Below are positions 8,336-17,150 of a stretch of DNA of 64,000 bases, piece after piece. Source of the stretch: Alphaproteobacteria bacterium (GTDB taxonomy: Bacteria > Pseudomonadota > Alphaproteobacteria > UBA8366 > Aestuariispiraceae); assembly GCA_024743195.1 (NCBI GenBank), contig JANSXE010000003.1:248001-312000 (forward strand). Reading direction: 5' to 3'. The notes under the pieces were generated by a model. The model worked only from the letters and a program-made list of their open reading frames with translations. It searched no databases and was not told where the DNA came from. Position numbers and translations under genes: made by a program. Numbering within the stretch: position 1 is the first letter of the stretch; each line of letters starts with the position of its first letter.

Positions 8336-9775
8336 TCATTCGGGCTCGCGTCCGTACTGGTCGTCCAGACGCTCGATGTCGTCCTCGCCGACATAGTCGC
8401 CGACCTGCACCTCGATCAGGTGGAGCGGCTCCGCGCCGCGATTCTCCAGCCGGTGCGTCTCGCCCACGGGGACGAAGGTGGATTGGTTCCGGCGCAGCAG
8501 TTCGACCCGCTCGCCGATGGTGACGTGCGCTTCGCCCTGCACGACGATCCAATGTTCCGAACGTTTGGCGTGCCGCTGCAGGGAGAGCCGACCGCCCGGC
8601 TTCACCACGATGCGCTTGACCCGGAAATCCGGCTCCTTGTCGATGTCCTCATAGGTTCCCCAGGGGCGATGCACCCGCCGATGCTCCGTCGCTTCCGGAC
8701 GGCCCGCCGCCTCCAGCTCGCCCACCAGACGCTTGAGCGCCTGCGCGCGATCCGCCGGCGCGACCAGCACGGCGTCCGGCGTCGCCGCCACCACCATGCC
8801 GTCGAGGCCGATCGCGGCCACCAGACCCGCCCCGTCGCTGGCGACGAAGCAGTTTCGGCTGTCGATCAGGCGCACGTCGCCGCGGACGACGTTGCCGTCG
8901 GCGTCCGCGGCGCCGGCCTCCCGCAGCGCGGAAAAGGCGCCGAGGTCGCTCCAGCCCATATCGACCGGGACCACCGCCGCGCGATCGGTGCGCTCCATCA
9001 CCGCGACGTCGATCGCCTCCGCCGGGCAGGCGGCGAACCGCGCCTCCGGCAGGCGCAGGAAGCCGAGGTCGGGCCGCGCCTCCGCCAAGGACTGCTGACA
9101 GGCCGCGAGGATCTCCGGCGCGTGGCGCTTCAGTTCGCGCAGCATCGCCTCGGCCTTGAAGACGAACATGCCGCTGTTCCATCCATAGCCGCCGGCCGCC
9201 AGGAAGCCTTCGGCCGCGGCGCGGTCCGGCTTCTCGACGAAGCGCTCGACGGCCGAGACTCCGTCGAGCTCGGGAAGGGCCGCGCCCGCCTTGATGTAGC
9301 CGTAGCCGGTCTCCGGCCGGTCGGGCTCGATCGCGAAGGTGACGAGCCACCCCTGCCGCGCCGCCGCCCGGGCGCGATCGAGCGCCGCGTGAAAGGCCGG
9401 CTCGTCGGCGATGCGGTGGTCGGAGGGCAGCACCGCGACGATGGCTTCCGGCGACTCCGCCGCCGCCTGCAACGCCGCCAGGGCGACGGCCGGCGCGGTG
9501 TTGCGCCCCACCGGCTCCAGCAGCAGCGCGGCCGGGGTGCAGCCGACCGCCTCCAACTGGTCGCGCACGATGAAGCGGTGCAGGTCGTTGGCGATCACCA
9601 GCGGCGGCGCGAAGCGGGCCGGGTTCCCCACCCGGCGCACCGTTTGCTGGAGCGGCGTCTCCGCGCCGTCCAGCGCCAGCAATTGCTTGGGATAGGCCTT
9701 GCGTGAGAGAGGCCAAAGGCGCGAGCCGGCGCCGCCGGAGAGGATGACGGGGTGGATTCTCGTCGAAGTCGCCAC
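8336..9775 (-). CDS. manC: Mannose-1-phosphate guanylyltransferase / mannose-6-phosphate isomerase
   Basis: This 479-residue bifunctional type II phosphomannose enzyme makes GDP-mannose (guanylyltransferase) and interconverts fructose-6-P and mannose-6-P (isomerase). The N-terminal nucleotidyltransferase motif ILSGGAGSRLWPLSRK and the FVEKPD sugar-phosphate motif are intact. The C-terminal cupin carries VKPGGRLSLQRHAKRSEHW, with the metal-binding His. Length and domain order match ManC/AlgA/CpsB. No other capsule or O-antigen gene is next to it, so it may serve a polysaccharide locus elsewhere. Confidence 0.94.
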   Translation of the reverse strand: MATSTRIHPVILSGGAGSRLWPLSRKAYPKQLLALDGAETPLQQTVRRVGNPARFAPPLVIANDLHRFIVRDQLEAVGCTPAALLLEPVGRNTAPAVALAALQAAAESPEAIVAVLPSDHRIADEPAFHAALDRARAAARQGWLVTFAIEPDRPETGYGYIKAGAALPELDGVSAVERFVEKPDRAAAEGFLAAGGYGWNSGMFVFKAEAMLRELKRHAPEILAACQQSLAEARPDLGFLRLPEARFAACPAEAIDVAVMERTDRAAVVPVDMGWSDLGAFSALREAGAADADGNVVRGDVRLIDSRNCFVASDGAGLVAAIGLDGMVVAATPDAVLVAPADRAQALKRLVGELEAAGRPEATEHRRVHRPWGTYEDIDKEPDFRVKRIVVKPGGRLSLQRHAKRSEHWIVVQGEAHVTIGERVELLRRNQSTFVPVGETHRLENRGAEPLHLIEVQVGDYVGEDDIERLDDQYGREPE

Positions 9776-9837
9776 GGCGCGGTCTCGGTCTGGTCAGCGA
9801 TGGACGCACCATAGGGGCCGCGGGCTGGCGCGAAAAG

Positions 9838-10794
9838 CTAGCGATCCTCCGAGGGCGCGCGGCCGAAGCGTTGGCGGTAGCTGCGCGAGAAGTGCGCGGC
9901 CGACGCGAAGCCGCAGGCGACCGCCACGTCCAGGACCGGCATTTCCGTCCCCTGCAAGAGCGTGCGCGCCCGGTCGAGCCGCAGGCGGCGGTAATAGGCG
10001 CCGGGGCTGGCGTCCAGCCAGCGACGGAACATGCGCTCCAGCTCCCGGGCGGAGACGCCGGCGGCCTCTGCGATCTCGGCGGTGGAAAGGGGCTCGTCCA
10101 GCGCGGCCTCCATGGCCTCCACGGCTCGGATCAGGCGCGGGTTCGCACTCTTCAGCCGCTGGCGCAGCGGCATGCGCTGGCTGTCCCCGCCTTCGCGGAT
10201 GCGCGCGTAGACGAAGAAATCGGCGCAGGCCGCCGCCAGCTCCTGCCCATGCTGCGTGCGGATCAGGTTCAGCATCAGGTCGAGCCCCGCCGTCGCGCCC
10301 GCCGAGGTGAAGCGGTCGCGGTCGACCACGAACAAATCCTGCCGCGCCTCGACCCGCGGATAGCGCTCGGCGAAGCTTTCGAGCTCCTGCCAATGGGTGG
10401 TGGCCCGATAGCCGTCGAGCAACCCGGCTTCCGCAAGGGCGAAGCTGCCGGTGTCGATCGCCCCCAGGCGCGCCCCGAAGGCGGCCGCCCGGCGCAGCCA
10501 GGCGAGCAGCGGACGGGTGATCGCCTCCTCGTGGTCGTAGCTCGCCGTGACCACGATCGCCGGCAAGGCGGGGGCGTCCGCTAGGCTGTAGTCGACGACG
10601 GAGGTCATGCCATTGACGGCCGTCACCGGCTCTCCATCCTGCGAGAGGAGACGCCATTCGTAGAGCGTCCGCCCGGCGAAGAGATTGGCGACGCGCAGCG
10701 GCTCGACGGCCGCGGCGAAGGCGAGCAGCGAGAACTTGGGCTGCAGCAGAAAGCCGATGCGCTGAATCTGACCGGATCGTTGTGGGGCGAACAT
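9838..10794 (-). CDS. GlxA-family AraC-type regulator, likely of carnitine catabolism
   Basis: This 318-residue protein has an N-terminal DJ-1/PfpI-like (class I glutaminase amidotransferase-like) sensor domain and a C-terminal pair of AraC helix-turn-helices (STAEIAEAAGVSARELERMF, then VLDVAVACGFASAAHFSRSY). This architecture is shared by CdhR and GbdR, the regulators of carnitine and betaine use in Pseudomonas. It is divergent from the BKACE and carnitine dehydrogenase genes, the arrangement seen for CdhR. The symbol is not assigned because the domain alone does not separate the family members. Confidence 0.85.
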   Translation of the reverse strand: MFAPQRSGQIQRIGFLLQPKFSLLAFAAAVEPLRVANLFAGRTLYEWRLLSQDGEPVTAVNGMTSVVDYSLADAPALPAIVVTASYDHEEAITRPLLAWLRRAAAFGARLGAIDTGSFALAEAGLLDGYRATTHWQELESFAERYPRVEARQDLFVVDRDRFTSAGATAGLDLMLNLIRTQHGQELAAACADFFVYARIREGGDSQRMPLRQRLKSANPRLIRAVEAMEAALDEPLSTAEIAEAAGVSARELERMFRRWLDASPGAYYRRLRLDRARTLLQGTEMPVLDVAVACGFASAAHFSRSYRQRFGRAPSEDR

Positions 10795-10943
10795 GACGGG
10801 CCTTCACGGCGTAGGTATGGGACCGACGGCGCGCCCGGTCCCCCCGCGGGCCGCATTCCTTCGATATGGGGATGCGCCGTCGCGTCGGAAGGGGGGCGGT
10901 GCGCGGCCGGCGCGGGTAAATGTGAAAATAGTCAAGAAATCGG

Positions 10944-10967
10944 CGGAAAATGTAAAATGCTTTTCCG
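10944..10967. promoter_or_regulatory. Inverted repeat, candidate operator in the carnitine divergent region
   Basis: CGGAAAA (10944-10950) and TTTTCCG (10961-10967) are exact inverted repeats around ten AT-rich bases, in an otherwise GC-rich 231-base gap between the regulator and the BKACE gene. Similar AAATGT(G)AAAAT stretches occur at about 10918 and 10947. It is a candidate binding site for the divergent AraC-type regulator; there is no direct proof. Confidence 0.45.
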
Positions 10968-11025
10968 ACACAAGCGTAGCCTCGTCTGCACGCCTGACCA
11001 ACCAGCCCGCCGAGGACGCCAGCCC

Positions 11026-11916
11026 ATGAACCGAGACGTCGTCATCACCTGCGCCGTGACCGGATCCGGCGCGACCCATGACAAGCACCCGGACCTGCCC
11101 AAGACGCCCGCCCAGATCGCCGACAGCGCGATCGAGGCCGCCAAGGCCGGCGCGGCCATCGTCCATATCCATGTGCGCGAGGACGACGGGACCCCGTGCC
11201 GCGATCCCGACAAGTTCGCGGAAGTGTGCGAGCGCATCCGGGCGAGCGGTGTGGACGTCGTCCTGAACCTGACCGCCGGCATGGGCGGGGATCTGACCCT
11301 TGGCCCGCCGGACGATCCGATGCGGATCGACGAGACGGCGACCGACATGGCCTCGGCGAGCGAGCGGCTCGAACATGTGCGCCGCGCGATGCCGGAAATC
11401 TGCACGCTCGATTGCGGCACCATGAATTTCGGCCATGGCGACTACGTCATGACCAATACGACGTCGATGCTCTTCGCCTTGGCGAAGGAGATTCAGGCGC
11501 TCGGCGTCAAGCCGGAGATCGAGGCCTTCGACACCGGCCATATCGTGCAGGCGCAGGAGCTGATCGACGCGGGGTTGATCGACGCTCCGCCGTTGTTCCA
11601 GCTCTGCCTCGGCATTCCCTACGGCGCGCCGGCGACCCCGACCGCGATGAAGGCGATGGCTGAGATGCTGCCGGCCGGCGCCAACTGGTCCGGGTTCGGC
11701 ATCAGCCGCCAGCAGATGCCGATGGTGGCGCAGGCGGCGCTGCTGGGCGGCAATGTGCGCGTCGGATTGGAGGACAATCTCTATCTCGAGCGCGGCGTCT
11801 TCGCCTCGAACGCGGATCTCGTCGCCCGGGCGCGCCAGATTCTGGAGTTGATGGGCGCGCGGGTCCTCTCCCCGGACGAGGCGCGGGCGAAGTTCGCCCT
11901 CGCCAAGCGCCACTGA
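11026..11916 (+). CDS. BKACE-family beta-keto acid cleavage enzyme, probably 3-dehydrocarnitine-cleaving
   Basis: This 296-residue TIM-barrel enzyme of the BKACE family (formerly DUF849) condenses a beta-keto acid with acetyl-CoA and releases acetoacetate or a CoA ester. The zinc-binding H47-I-H49 in VHIHVRE and the [11 protein letters not shown] and VRVGLEDN segments are family marks. Placed before carnitine 3-dehydrogenase and beside a CdhR-like regulator, it is most likely the enzyme that splits 3-dehydrocarnitine to glycine betaine and an acetoacetyl product. The ATG at 11026 starts the first barrel strand ([13 protein letters not shown]). Confidence 0.85.
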   Translation: MNRDVVITCAVTGSGATHDKHPDLPKTPAQIADSAIEAAKAGAAIVHIHVREDDGTPCRDPDKFAEVCERIRASGVDVVLNLTAGMGGDLTLGPPDDPMRIDETATDMASASERLEHVRRAMPEICTLDCGTMNFGHGDYVMTNTTSMLFALAKEIQALGVKPEIEAFDTGHIVQAQELIDAGLIDAPPLFQLCLGIPYGAPATPTAMKAMAEMLPAGANWSGFGISRQQMPMVAQAALLGGNVRVGLEDNLYLERGVFASNADLVARARQILELMGARVLSPDEARAKFALAKRH

Positions 11917-11948
11917 GCGACGCCGCTGATCGACAAGGATTGCCGGAC

Positions 11949-12923
11949 ATGTCGGAGATCAAGACCGTCGGCCTGATCGGGGGCGGCGTCATCGGCGCGG
12001 GCTGGGCGGCGCGCTGCCTGGCGCACGGGCTGGACGTCGTCGCCTGGGACCCCAATCCGGAGGGCGCCGCCGTGCTGCGCGCCAAGGTCGACAACGCCTG
12101 GCCGGCGCTTGAGACGCTGGGCCTCGCCGAGGGCGCGTCGCGCGACCGACTGCGCATCGCCGCCAGCCTGGAGGAGGCGGCGGACGCCGCCGACTTCGTC
12201 CAGGAATCGGCGCCGGAGCGTTTGGACCTCAAGATCGACGTCCACCGCCGGATTGACGCGGCCGCCGGGCCGGACACGCTGATCGCCAGCTCCACCTCCG
12301 GCCTGCTGCCGAGCGACTTCCAGGCGGAGTGCGCGCGCCCGGAGCGGGTGCTGGTCGGCCATCCCTTCAATCCTGTCTATCTGCTGCCGCTGGTCGAGGT
12401 GCTGGGCGGCAAGAAGACCGACCCGGCGGCGCTCGACCGGGCGGAGGCCTTCTACCGCGCGATCGGCATGCACCCCTTGCGCGTGCGCACGGAGGTGGAG
12501 GGCTTCCTCTCCGACCGGCTGCAGGAGGCGCTGTGGCGCGAGAATCTTCATCTGGTGGCCGAGGGCGCGGCGACGACCGGGGAGTTGGACGACGCCATCG
12601 TCTACGGCCCCGGGCTGCGCTGGGCCTTCATGGGAGTCAACAAGACCTTCGCGCTGGCCGGGGGCGAGCAGGGCATGCGCCATTTCATGGAGCAGTTCGG
12701 CCCCGCCCTGAAGTTGCCCTGGACCAAGCTGGAGGCGCCGGAGCTGACCGACGATTTGATCGACCGGATGGTCGAGGGGACCGAGGCGCAGCTCGGCGGG
12801 ACGACGATCCGCGAGATGGAGCGGCTGCGCGACGCGTGCCTGATCGCGATCATGCGCGCGCTGGCCCAGTACCGCCAGGGCGCCGGCCGGCTTCTGGCCG
12901 AGCGCGCCGAACAGGGAGAGTGA
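11949..12923 (+). CDS. L-carnitine 3-dehydrogenase
   Basis: This 324-residue member of the 3-hydroxyacyl-CoA dehydrogenase superfamily oxidises carnitine to 3-dehydrocarnitine with NAD+. The N-terminal Rossmann loop [13 protein letters not shown] and the catalytic segment [18 protein letters not shown], typical of carnitine dehydrogenases, are clear. The C-terminal domain has [11 protein letters not shown], which is also conserved in them. The ATG at 11949 has AAGGA nine bases upstream; a TTG nine bases earlier is less likely. It lies 32 bases after the BKACE gene and six before the acyl-CoA dehydrogenase. Confidence 0.9.
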   Translation: MSEIKTVGLIGGGVIGAGWAARCLAHGLDVVAWDPNPEGAAVLRAKVDNAWPALETLGLAEGASRDRLRIAASLEEAADAADFVQESAPERLDLKIDVHRRIDAAAGPDTLIASSTSGLLPSDFQAECARPERVLVGHPFNPVYLLPLVEVLGGKKTDPAALDRAEAFYRAIGMHPLRVRTEVEGFLSDRLQEALWRENLHLVAEGAATTGELDDAIVYGPGLRWAFMGVNKTFALAGGEQGMRHFMEQFGPALKLPWTKLEAPELTDDLIDRMVEGTEAQLGGTTIREMERLRDACLIAIMRALAQYRQGAGRLLAERAEQGE

Positions 12924-12929
12924 CGCCCC

Positions 12930-14102
12930 ATGCATTTCGCGCAGACCGACGAACAGAAGATGGTGATCGAGACCGCGCGCCGGTTCGTTGAGGAGACGCT
13001 CTATCCGCACGAGCGGACGGTCGAGGAACGCGACGACGTGCCGGCGGAGGTGGCCGACGAGATCAAGCGCCGGTCGATCGAGCTCGGCCTCTACGCCGCC
13101 GCGATGCCGGTCGAGTTGGGCGGCGGCGGGCTCGATACGCTCTCAATGAGCATGCTGGATCGGGAGCTGGGCCGCGCCTCCTACGCGCTGCACTATCTGG
13201 TTTATCGCCCTTCCAACATCCTGCAGGCCTGCGTCGGCGAGCAGCGGGAGAAATACCTGCTGCCCTGCATCCGCGGCGAGAAGGTCGATTGCCTGGCGAT
13301 GACCGAGCCCGGCGCGGGCTCCGACGTGCGCGGCATGAAGTGCAAGGCCGAGCGCGACGGGGACGACTGGGTCATAAACGGGACCAAGCACTTCATCAGC
13401 CACGCCGACTGGGCCGATTTCGTGATCCTGATGGCGGCGACCGGCGAGGAGGAGGCCCCCCCGCAATCGGGCCGAGGACCGCGCAAGAAGATCACGACTT
13501 TCCTGGTCGACAAGGGGACGCCCGGATTCACGGTGCGGCCCGGCTACAAGAACGTCTCCATGCGCGGCTATCACAACTTTATCCTCGAATTCGACGATTG
13601 CCGCGTGCCGACCTCCCAGGTGTTGGGCGAAATCGACAAGGGCTTCGACGTCGCCAATGACTGGCTCGGCGCGACGCGGCTGCAGGTCGCGGCGACCTGT
13701 CTGGGGCGCTGCGACCGGGCGCTGGAGCTGTCGACGCGCTGGGCGGCGGAGCGCAAGCAGTTCGGCCAGCAGATCGGCAAGTTCCAGGGCGTCAGCTTCA
13801 AGCTCGCCGACATGGCGCTGAAGCTGAAGGCGGCCGAACTGCTGACCTACGAGGCCGCCTGGAAGCACGACCAGGGCGCGATGACCGACAGCGACGCGGC
13901 CATGGCGAAGCTGGCGGCGACCGAGGCGCTCGGCTTCATCGCGGACGAGGCGATCCAGATCCATGGCGGCATGGGGCTGATGAACGACCTGCCGCTGGAG
14001 ATGATCTGGCGCGATGCGCGGCTCGAGCGCATCTGGGAGGGCACGTCCGAGATCCAGCGCCACATCATCTCGCGCGGGCTCCTGCGCCCGCTCGGCGGCT
14101 GA
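12930..14102 (+). CDS. Acyl-CoA dehydrogenase, possibly acting on crotonobetainyl/gamma-butyrobetainyl-CoA
   Basis: This 390-residue FAD flavoprotein is of usual length. It shows MTEPGAGSDVRGMKC and FISHADWADF in the substrate and FAD region, RKQFGQQIGKFQGV, the segment EAIQIHGGMGLM, and the catalytic Glu at about residue 370 in RIWEGTSEIQRH. In this operon it could oxidise gamma-butyrobetainyl-CoA to crotonobetainyl-CoA, the reverse of CaiA in E. coli. GGGAGAG precedes the ATG, and the gap to carnitine dehydrogenase is six bases. The family is certain; the substrate is inferred from neighbours. Confidence 0.88.
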   Translation: MHFAQTDEQKMVIETARRFVEETLYPHERTVEERDDVPAEVADEIKRRSIELGLYAAAMPVELGGGGLDTLSMSMLDRELGRASYALHYLVYRPSNILQACVGEQREKYLLPCIRGEKVDCLAMTEPGAGSDVRGMKCKAERDGDDWVINGTKHFISHADWADFVILMAATGEEEAPPQSGRGPRKKITTFLVDKGTPGFTVRPGYKNVSMRGYHNFILEFDDCRVPTSQVLGEIDKGFDVANDWLGATRLQVAATCLGRCDRALELSTRWAAERKQFGQQIGKFQGVSFKLADMALKLKAAELLTYEAAWKHDQGAMTDSDAAMAKLAATEALGFIADEAIQIHGGMGLMNDLPLEMIWRDARLERIWEGTSEIQRHIISRGLLRPLGG

Positions 14103-14122
14103 AGCCGGGGGAGGGCGCGGTC

Positions 14123-16225
14123 ATGGCGCTCGACGAGGCGGGCGCGCCCGCTCTCACGGGCCTTTCGCGACTGCTGGCGCCGCGGCGAATCGCCTTCGTC
14201 GGCGGGCGCGAATGCGCGGTCGCAATCGAGCAATGCCGCCGGGCCGGCTTCGCAGGCGCGATCGAGGCGGTGCACCCGCGGCGCGAGGATCTGGCCGGCG
14301 TTCCTTGCGTGCGTTCGGTCGAGGACTTGTCGGCCCCGCCGGACGCCGTGTTCCTGGCCGTGCCGCCGGAGGCGACGGTGGGGACGGCCGCCCGGCTCTC
14401 CGCCATGGGCGCTGGCGGCGCCGTCTGCTACGCGGCCGGCTTCGCAGAGGCCGGACCGCACGGGGCGGCGTTGCAGCAAGCGCTTCTGGAGGCCGCCGGC
14501 GCCATGCCGGTGCTGGGGCCGAACTGCTACGGGCTGCTCAACTATCTCGACGGGGCGGCGCTCTGGCCCGACGTGCACGGCGGGGAGCGGGTCGCGCGCG
14601 GCGTCGGCCTGATCTCCCAATCCAGCAATCTCGCCATCAACCTGACCATGCAGCGTCGCGGCCTTCCGATCGCCTATGTGGCGACGGTCGGCAACGCGGC
14701 CCGCGTCGGCGTCGCCGACTTGATCGAAGCCTATGCGGCGGACCCGCGGGTCAGCGCCGTCGGCGTCTATCTGGAGAGCCTCGGCGGCGCGCCGCATCGG
14801 TTTGCCGCCGCGGTGCGGTCGGCGCAGGCGGCGGGCAAGCCGGTGGTCGCCTTCAAGACCGGCCGCTCCGAAGCGGGCGCCCGCGCGACGCTGAGCCACA
14901 CCTCCAGCCTGGCCGGCGGCGCGGCGGCCTTCGACGCCTTCCTCGACGGCCTCGACGTGCCGCAGGCCTTCTCCGTCCCGGCCTTCCTGGAGGCGTTGAA
15001 GCTGCTGCACGTCCTCGGTCCGCTGCCGGGTGCGCGGCTCGTCTCCATGAGCTGCTCCGGCGGGGAGGCGGCGCTTGTCGCCGACGCCGCGGCGCGGCTC
15101 GGCGTCGAGACGCCGTCGCTCGACGCCGAGGCGTCGAGGCTCCTTTCGGCCGTCCTGGGACCGAAGGTCGCGATCGACAACCCGCTCGACTACCACACCT
15201 ACATCTGGCTCGACGGGGAGGCGTGCCGCGCCTGCTATACGGCGGCGCTCGGTGCGCCGACGGCGGATGTCGGGATGTTGGTGCTCGACTACCCCAAGGA
15301 CGGGGCAGGCGACGCCACCGGCTGGGATTTGGCGACGGACGCCTTGATCGCCGCGGCGCAGGCGACCGGCCGGCCGGCGCTCGTCGCCGCGACCCTTCCG
15401 GAATGCCTGCCGGAGGGGCCGCGTGCGCGGTTGATGCAGGCCGGCGTCGCCCCGATGCAGGGGATCGAGGAGGCGCTGTTCGCCATCCGCGCCGCCGCGG
15501 TCGCCGGCCGTGCGCGGCCCGGCGTCGCGCCGTCGCCGGTCGCGCCGCCCGCGGTGCTGCGAGACGGACCGGCGCGCACGCTGGATGAATGGCGCGCGAA
15601 GAAGCGCCTCGCGGCCTGGGGGCTGAGCGCGCCGGAGGGCGCCTTGGTGACGGACGCGACCGAAGCCGCGGCGGCGGCCGAGGCGCTCGGCTACCCGGTC
15701 GCCGTGAAGATCGTCAGCGCCGCGTTGGCGCATAAGAGCGAGGTCGGCGGCGTGCGCCTGGGGCTCGGCGATGCCGACGCCGTCGTCGCCGCGGTCGACG
15801 CGCTCTCCGCGACGGGTGAGCGCTTCCTGGTCGAGCGCATGGTGACGGACGGCGTCGCGGAGTTGATCCTGGGCGTGACCCGCGACCCGCAGATCGGCCT
15901 GTGTGTGATGATCGGCGCCGGCGGGGTGCTGACGGAGCTGCTCGCGGATCGCGCCGTGCTGCCGCTGCCGACGGATGCGGCGGCGGTGGAGCGCGCGTTG
16001 GACGGCTTGCGCATCGCGCGCCTGCTGACCGGCTATCGCGGCCGGCCGCCGGCCGACCGGGCGGCGGCGGTCGCCGCGGCGCTGGCCGTCGCCGATTTCG
16101 CGACGGCCCACGCCGATCGGTTGCTGGAGTTGGACGTGAACCCGCTGATCGTGCGGCCCGAGGGGCTGGGCGCGATCGCCGCGGACGCGCTGATACGCTG
16201 GATCGAGGAAGGAGAGGACGGATGA
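14123..16225 (+). CDS. ADP-forming acyl-CoA ligase (acetate--CoA ligase family), fused alpha-beta type
   Basis: This 700-residue fusion has an N-terminal CoA-binding Rossmann domain (RIAFVGG...VLGPNCYGLLN), succinyl-CoA-ligase-like domains with GLISQSSNLA and the phosphohistidine candidate ATLSHTSSLAGG, and a C-terminal ATP-grasp domain (YPVAVKIVSAALAHKSEVGG...ELDVNPLIV). Such enzymes activate carboxylates with ATP, giving ADP and phosphate. Here it occupies the place of the AMP-forming ligase CaiC, so it may activate gamma-butyrobetaine, crotonobetaine or carnitine. It overlaps the hydratase gene by four bases (ATGA), indicating translational coupling. The substrate is inferred from context. 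Confidence 0.87.
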   Translation: MALDEAGAPALTGLSRLLAPRRIAFVGGRECAVAIEQCRRAGFAGAIEAVHPRREDLAGVPCVRSVEDLSAPPDAVFLAVPPEATVGTAARLSAMGAGGAVCYAAGFAEAGPHGAALQQALLEAAGAMPVLGPNCYGLLNYLDGAALWPDVHGGERVARGVGLISQSSNLAINLTMQRRGLPIAYVATVGNAARVGVADLIEAYAADPRVSAVGVYLESLGGAPHRFAAAVRSAQAAGKPVVAFKTGRSEAGARATLSHTSSLAGGAAAFDAFLDGLDVPQAFSVPAFLEALKLLHVLGPLPGARLVSMSCSGGEAALVADAAARLGVETPSLDAEASRLLSAVLGPKVAIDNPLDYHTYIWLDGEACRACYTAALGAPTADVGMLVLDYPKDGAGDATGWDLATDALIAAAQATGRPALVAATLPECLPEGPRARLMQAGVAPMQGIEEALFAIRAAAVAGRARPGVAPSPVAPPAVLRDGPARTLDEWRAKKRLAAWGLSAPEGALVTDATEAAAAAEALGYPVAVKIVSAALAHKSEVGGVRLGLGDADAVVAAVDALSATGERFLVERMVTDGVAELILGVTRDPQIGLCVMIGAGGVLTELLADRAVLPLPTDAAAVERALDGLRIARLLTGYRGRPPADRAAAVAAALAVADFATAHADRLLELDVNPLIVRPEGLGAIAADALIRWIEEGEDG

Positions 16226-17007
16226 GCGACAGCCTGACGGTCACGGAATCCGACGGCGTTCTGGAGGTCGTGGTCGACCGCCCGAAGGCGAACGCCATCG
16301 ACAACGCGACCAGCCGCGCGATGGGCGACCTCTTCGCGCGCTTCCGCGACGACCCGGACCTGCGGGTCGCGATTCTGACCGGAGGCGGGGAGAAATTCTT
16401 TTCCGCCGGGTGGGACCTGAAGGAGGCGGCGAGCGGAGAGGCCGAATACGAGGACGATTACGGCGTCGGCGGTTTCGGCGGGCTGCAGGAGCTGCCGGAT
16501 CTGAACAAGCCCGTGATCTGCGCCGTCAACGGCATGGCGGTCGGCGGCGGGTTCGAGATCGCGCTCGCCTGCGACATGCTGATCGCGGCGGATCACGCCC
16601 GCTTCGCCCTGCCGGAGATCAATGTGGGCGTGCTGGCGGACGCCGCGACCATCAAGCTGCCGAAGCGCATCCCCTACCACATCGCCATGGACATGCTGCT
16701 GACCGGCCGCTGGATGGAGGCGGGCGAGGCGAAGCAGTGGGGCCTCGTGAACGAGGTCGTCCCGGCCGACCAGCTTCTGCCGCGGGCGCGGGAGATCGCG
16801 CGGCTTCTGGCCGAGGGCCCGCCGCTCGTCTTCGCCGCGATCAAGGAGGTCGTGCGTGAGACCGCGGCGCTTCGGGTGCAGGAGTCCTTCGACCTGCTGA
16901 AAAGCCACCGGCTCCCGACCTATGTCGCCATGCTGGAAAGCGAGGATTCCAAGGAGGGTCCGCGCGCCTTCGCCGAGAAGCGCAAGCCGAATTGGCGCGG
17001 CCGCTGA
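16222..17007 (+). CDS. Enoyl-CoA hydratase/isomerase, CaiD-like (crotonobetainyl-CoA hydratase)
   Basis: The protein has 261 residues, the same length as E. coli CaiD. The crotonase oxyanion-hole segments are KFFSAGWDLKE and NGMAVGGGFEIALACD, and the acidic segment is FALPEINVGVLADA. The C terminus GPRAFAEKRKPNWRGR resembles the CaiD tail. It should interconvert crotonobetainyl-CoA and carnitinyl-CoA, supplying carnitine to the dehydrogenase upstream. Its ATG overlaps the ligase stop. It is the last gene of the operon; a palindromic repeat follows. Confidence 0.85.
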   Translation: MSDSLTVTESDGVLEVVVDRPKANAIDNATSRAMGDLFARFRDDPDLRVAILTGGGEKFFSAGWDLKEAASGEAEYEDDYGVGGFGGLQELPDLNKPVICAVNGMAVGGGFEIALACDMLIAADHARFALPEINVGVLADAATIKLPKRIPYHIAMDMLLTGRWMEAGEAKQWGLVNEVVPADQLLPRAREIARLLAEGPPLVFAAIKEVVRETAALRVQESFDLLKSHRLPTYVAMLESEDSKEGPRAFAEKRKPNWRGR

Positions 17008-17070
17008 CGGCGCGCCTGCGCGGCGAAAAGGACAGCCTGGCGCAACTTTACGCTATGAAGCTTTCCTCGG

Positions 17071-17141
17071 CCATCACCCCGGCCGCAGCGAAGCGAAGAG
17101 CCGGGGTCCCGGATCGGCCTGACGGCCCGTCCGGGACGACG
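17071..17141. repeat. REP-like palindromic extragenic element
   Basis: Between the convergent caiD-like and hutH genes lie ACCCCGGC (17076-17083) with its complement GCCGGGGT (17100-17107), then TCCCGGA (17107-17113) with TCCGGGA (17130-17136). Two adjoining hairpins of this composition, with AGCGAAGCGAAGAGCCGGG between the arms, look like the dispersed extragenic repeats common in alphaproteobacteria. It may end both converging transcripts. Only one copy is seen in this window. Confidence 0.6.
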
Positions 17142-17150
17142 GGCGACGTG

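Noticed and set aside
10795-11025. tRNA or small RNA gene in the AT-rich divergent gap
   Set aside because: No cloverleaf or terminator with T-run; the features fit a promoter and operator.
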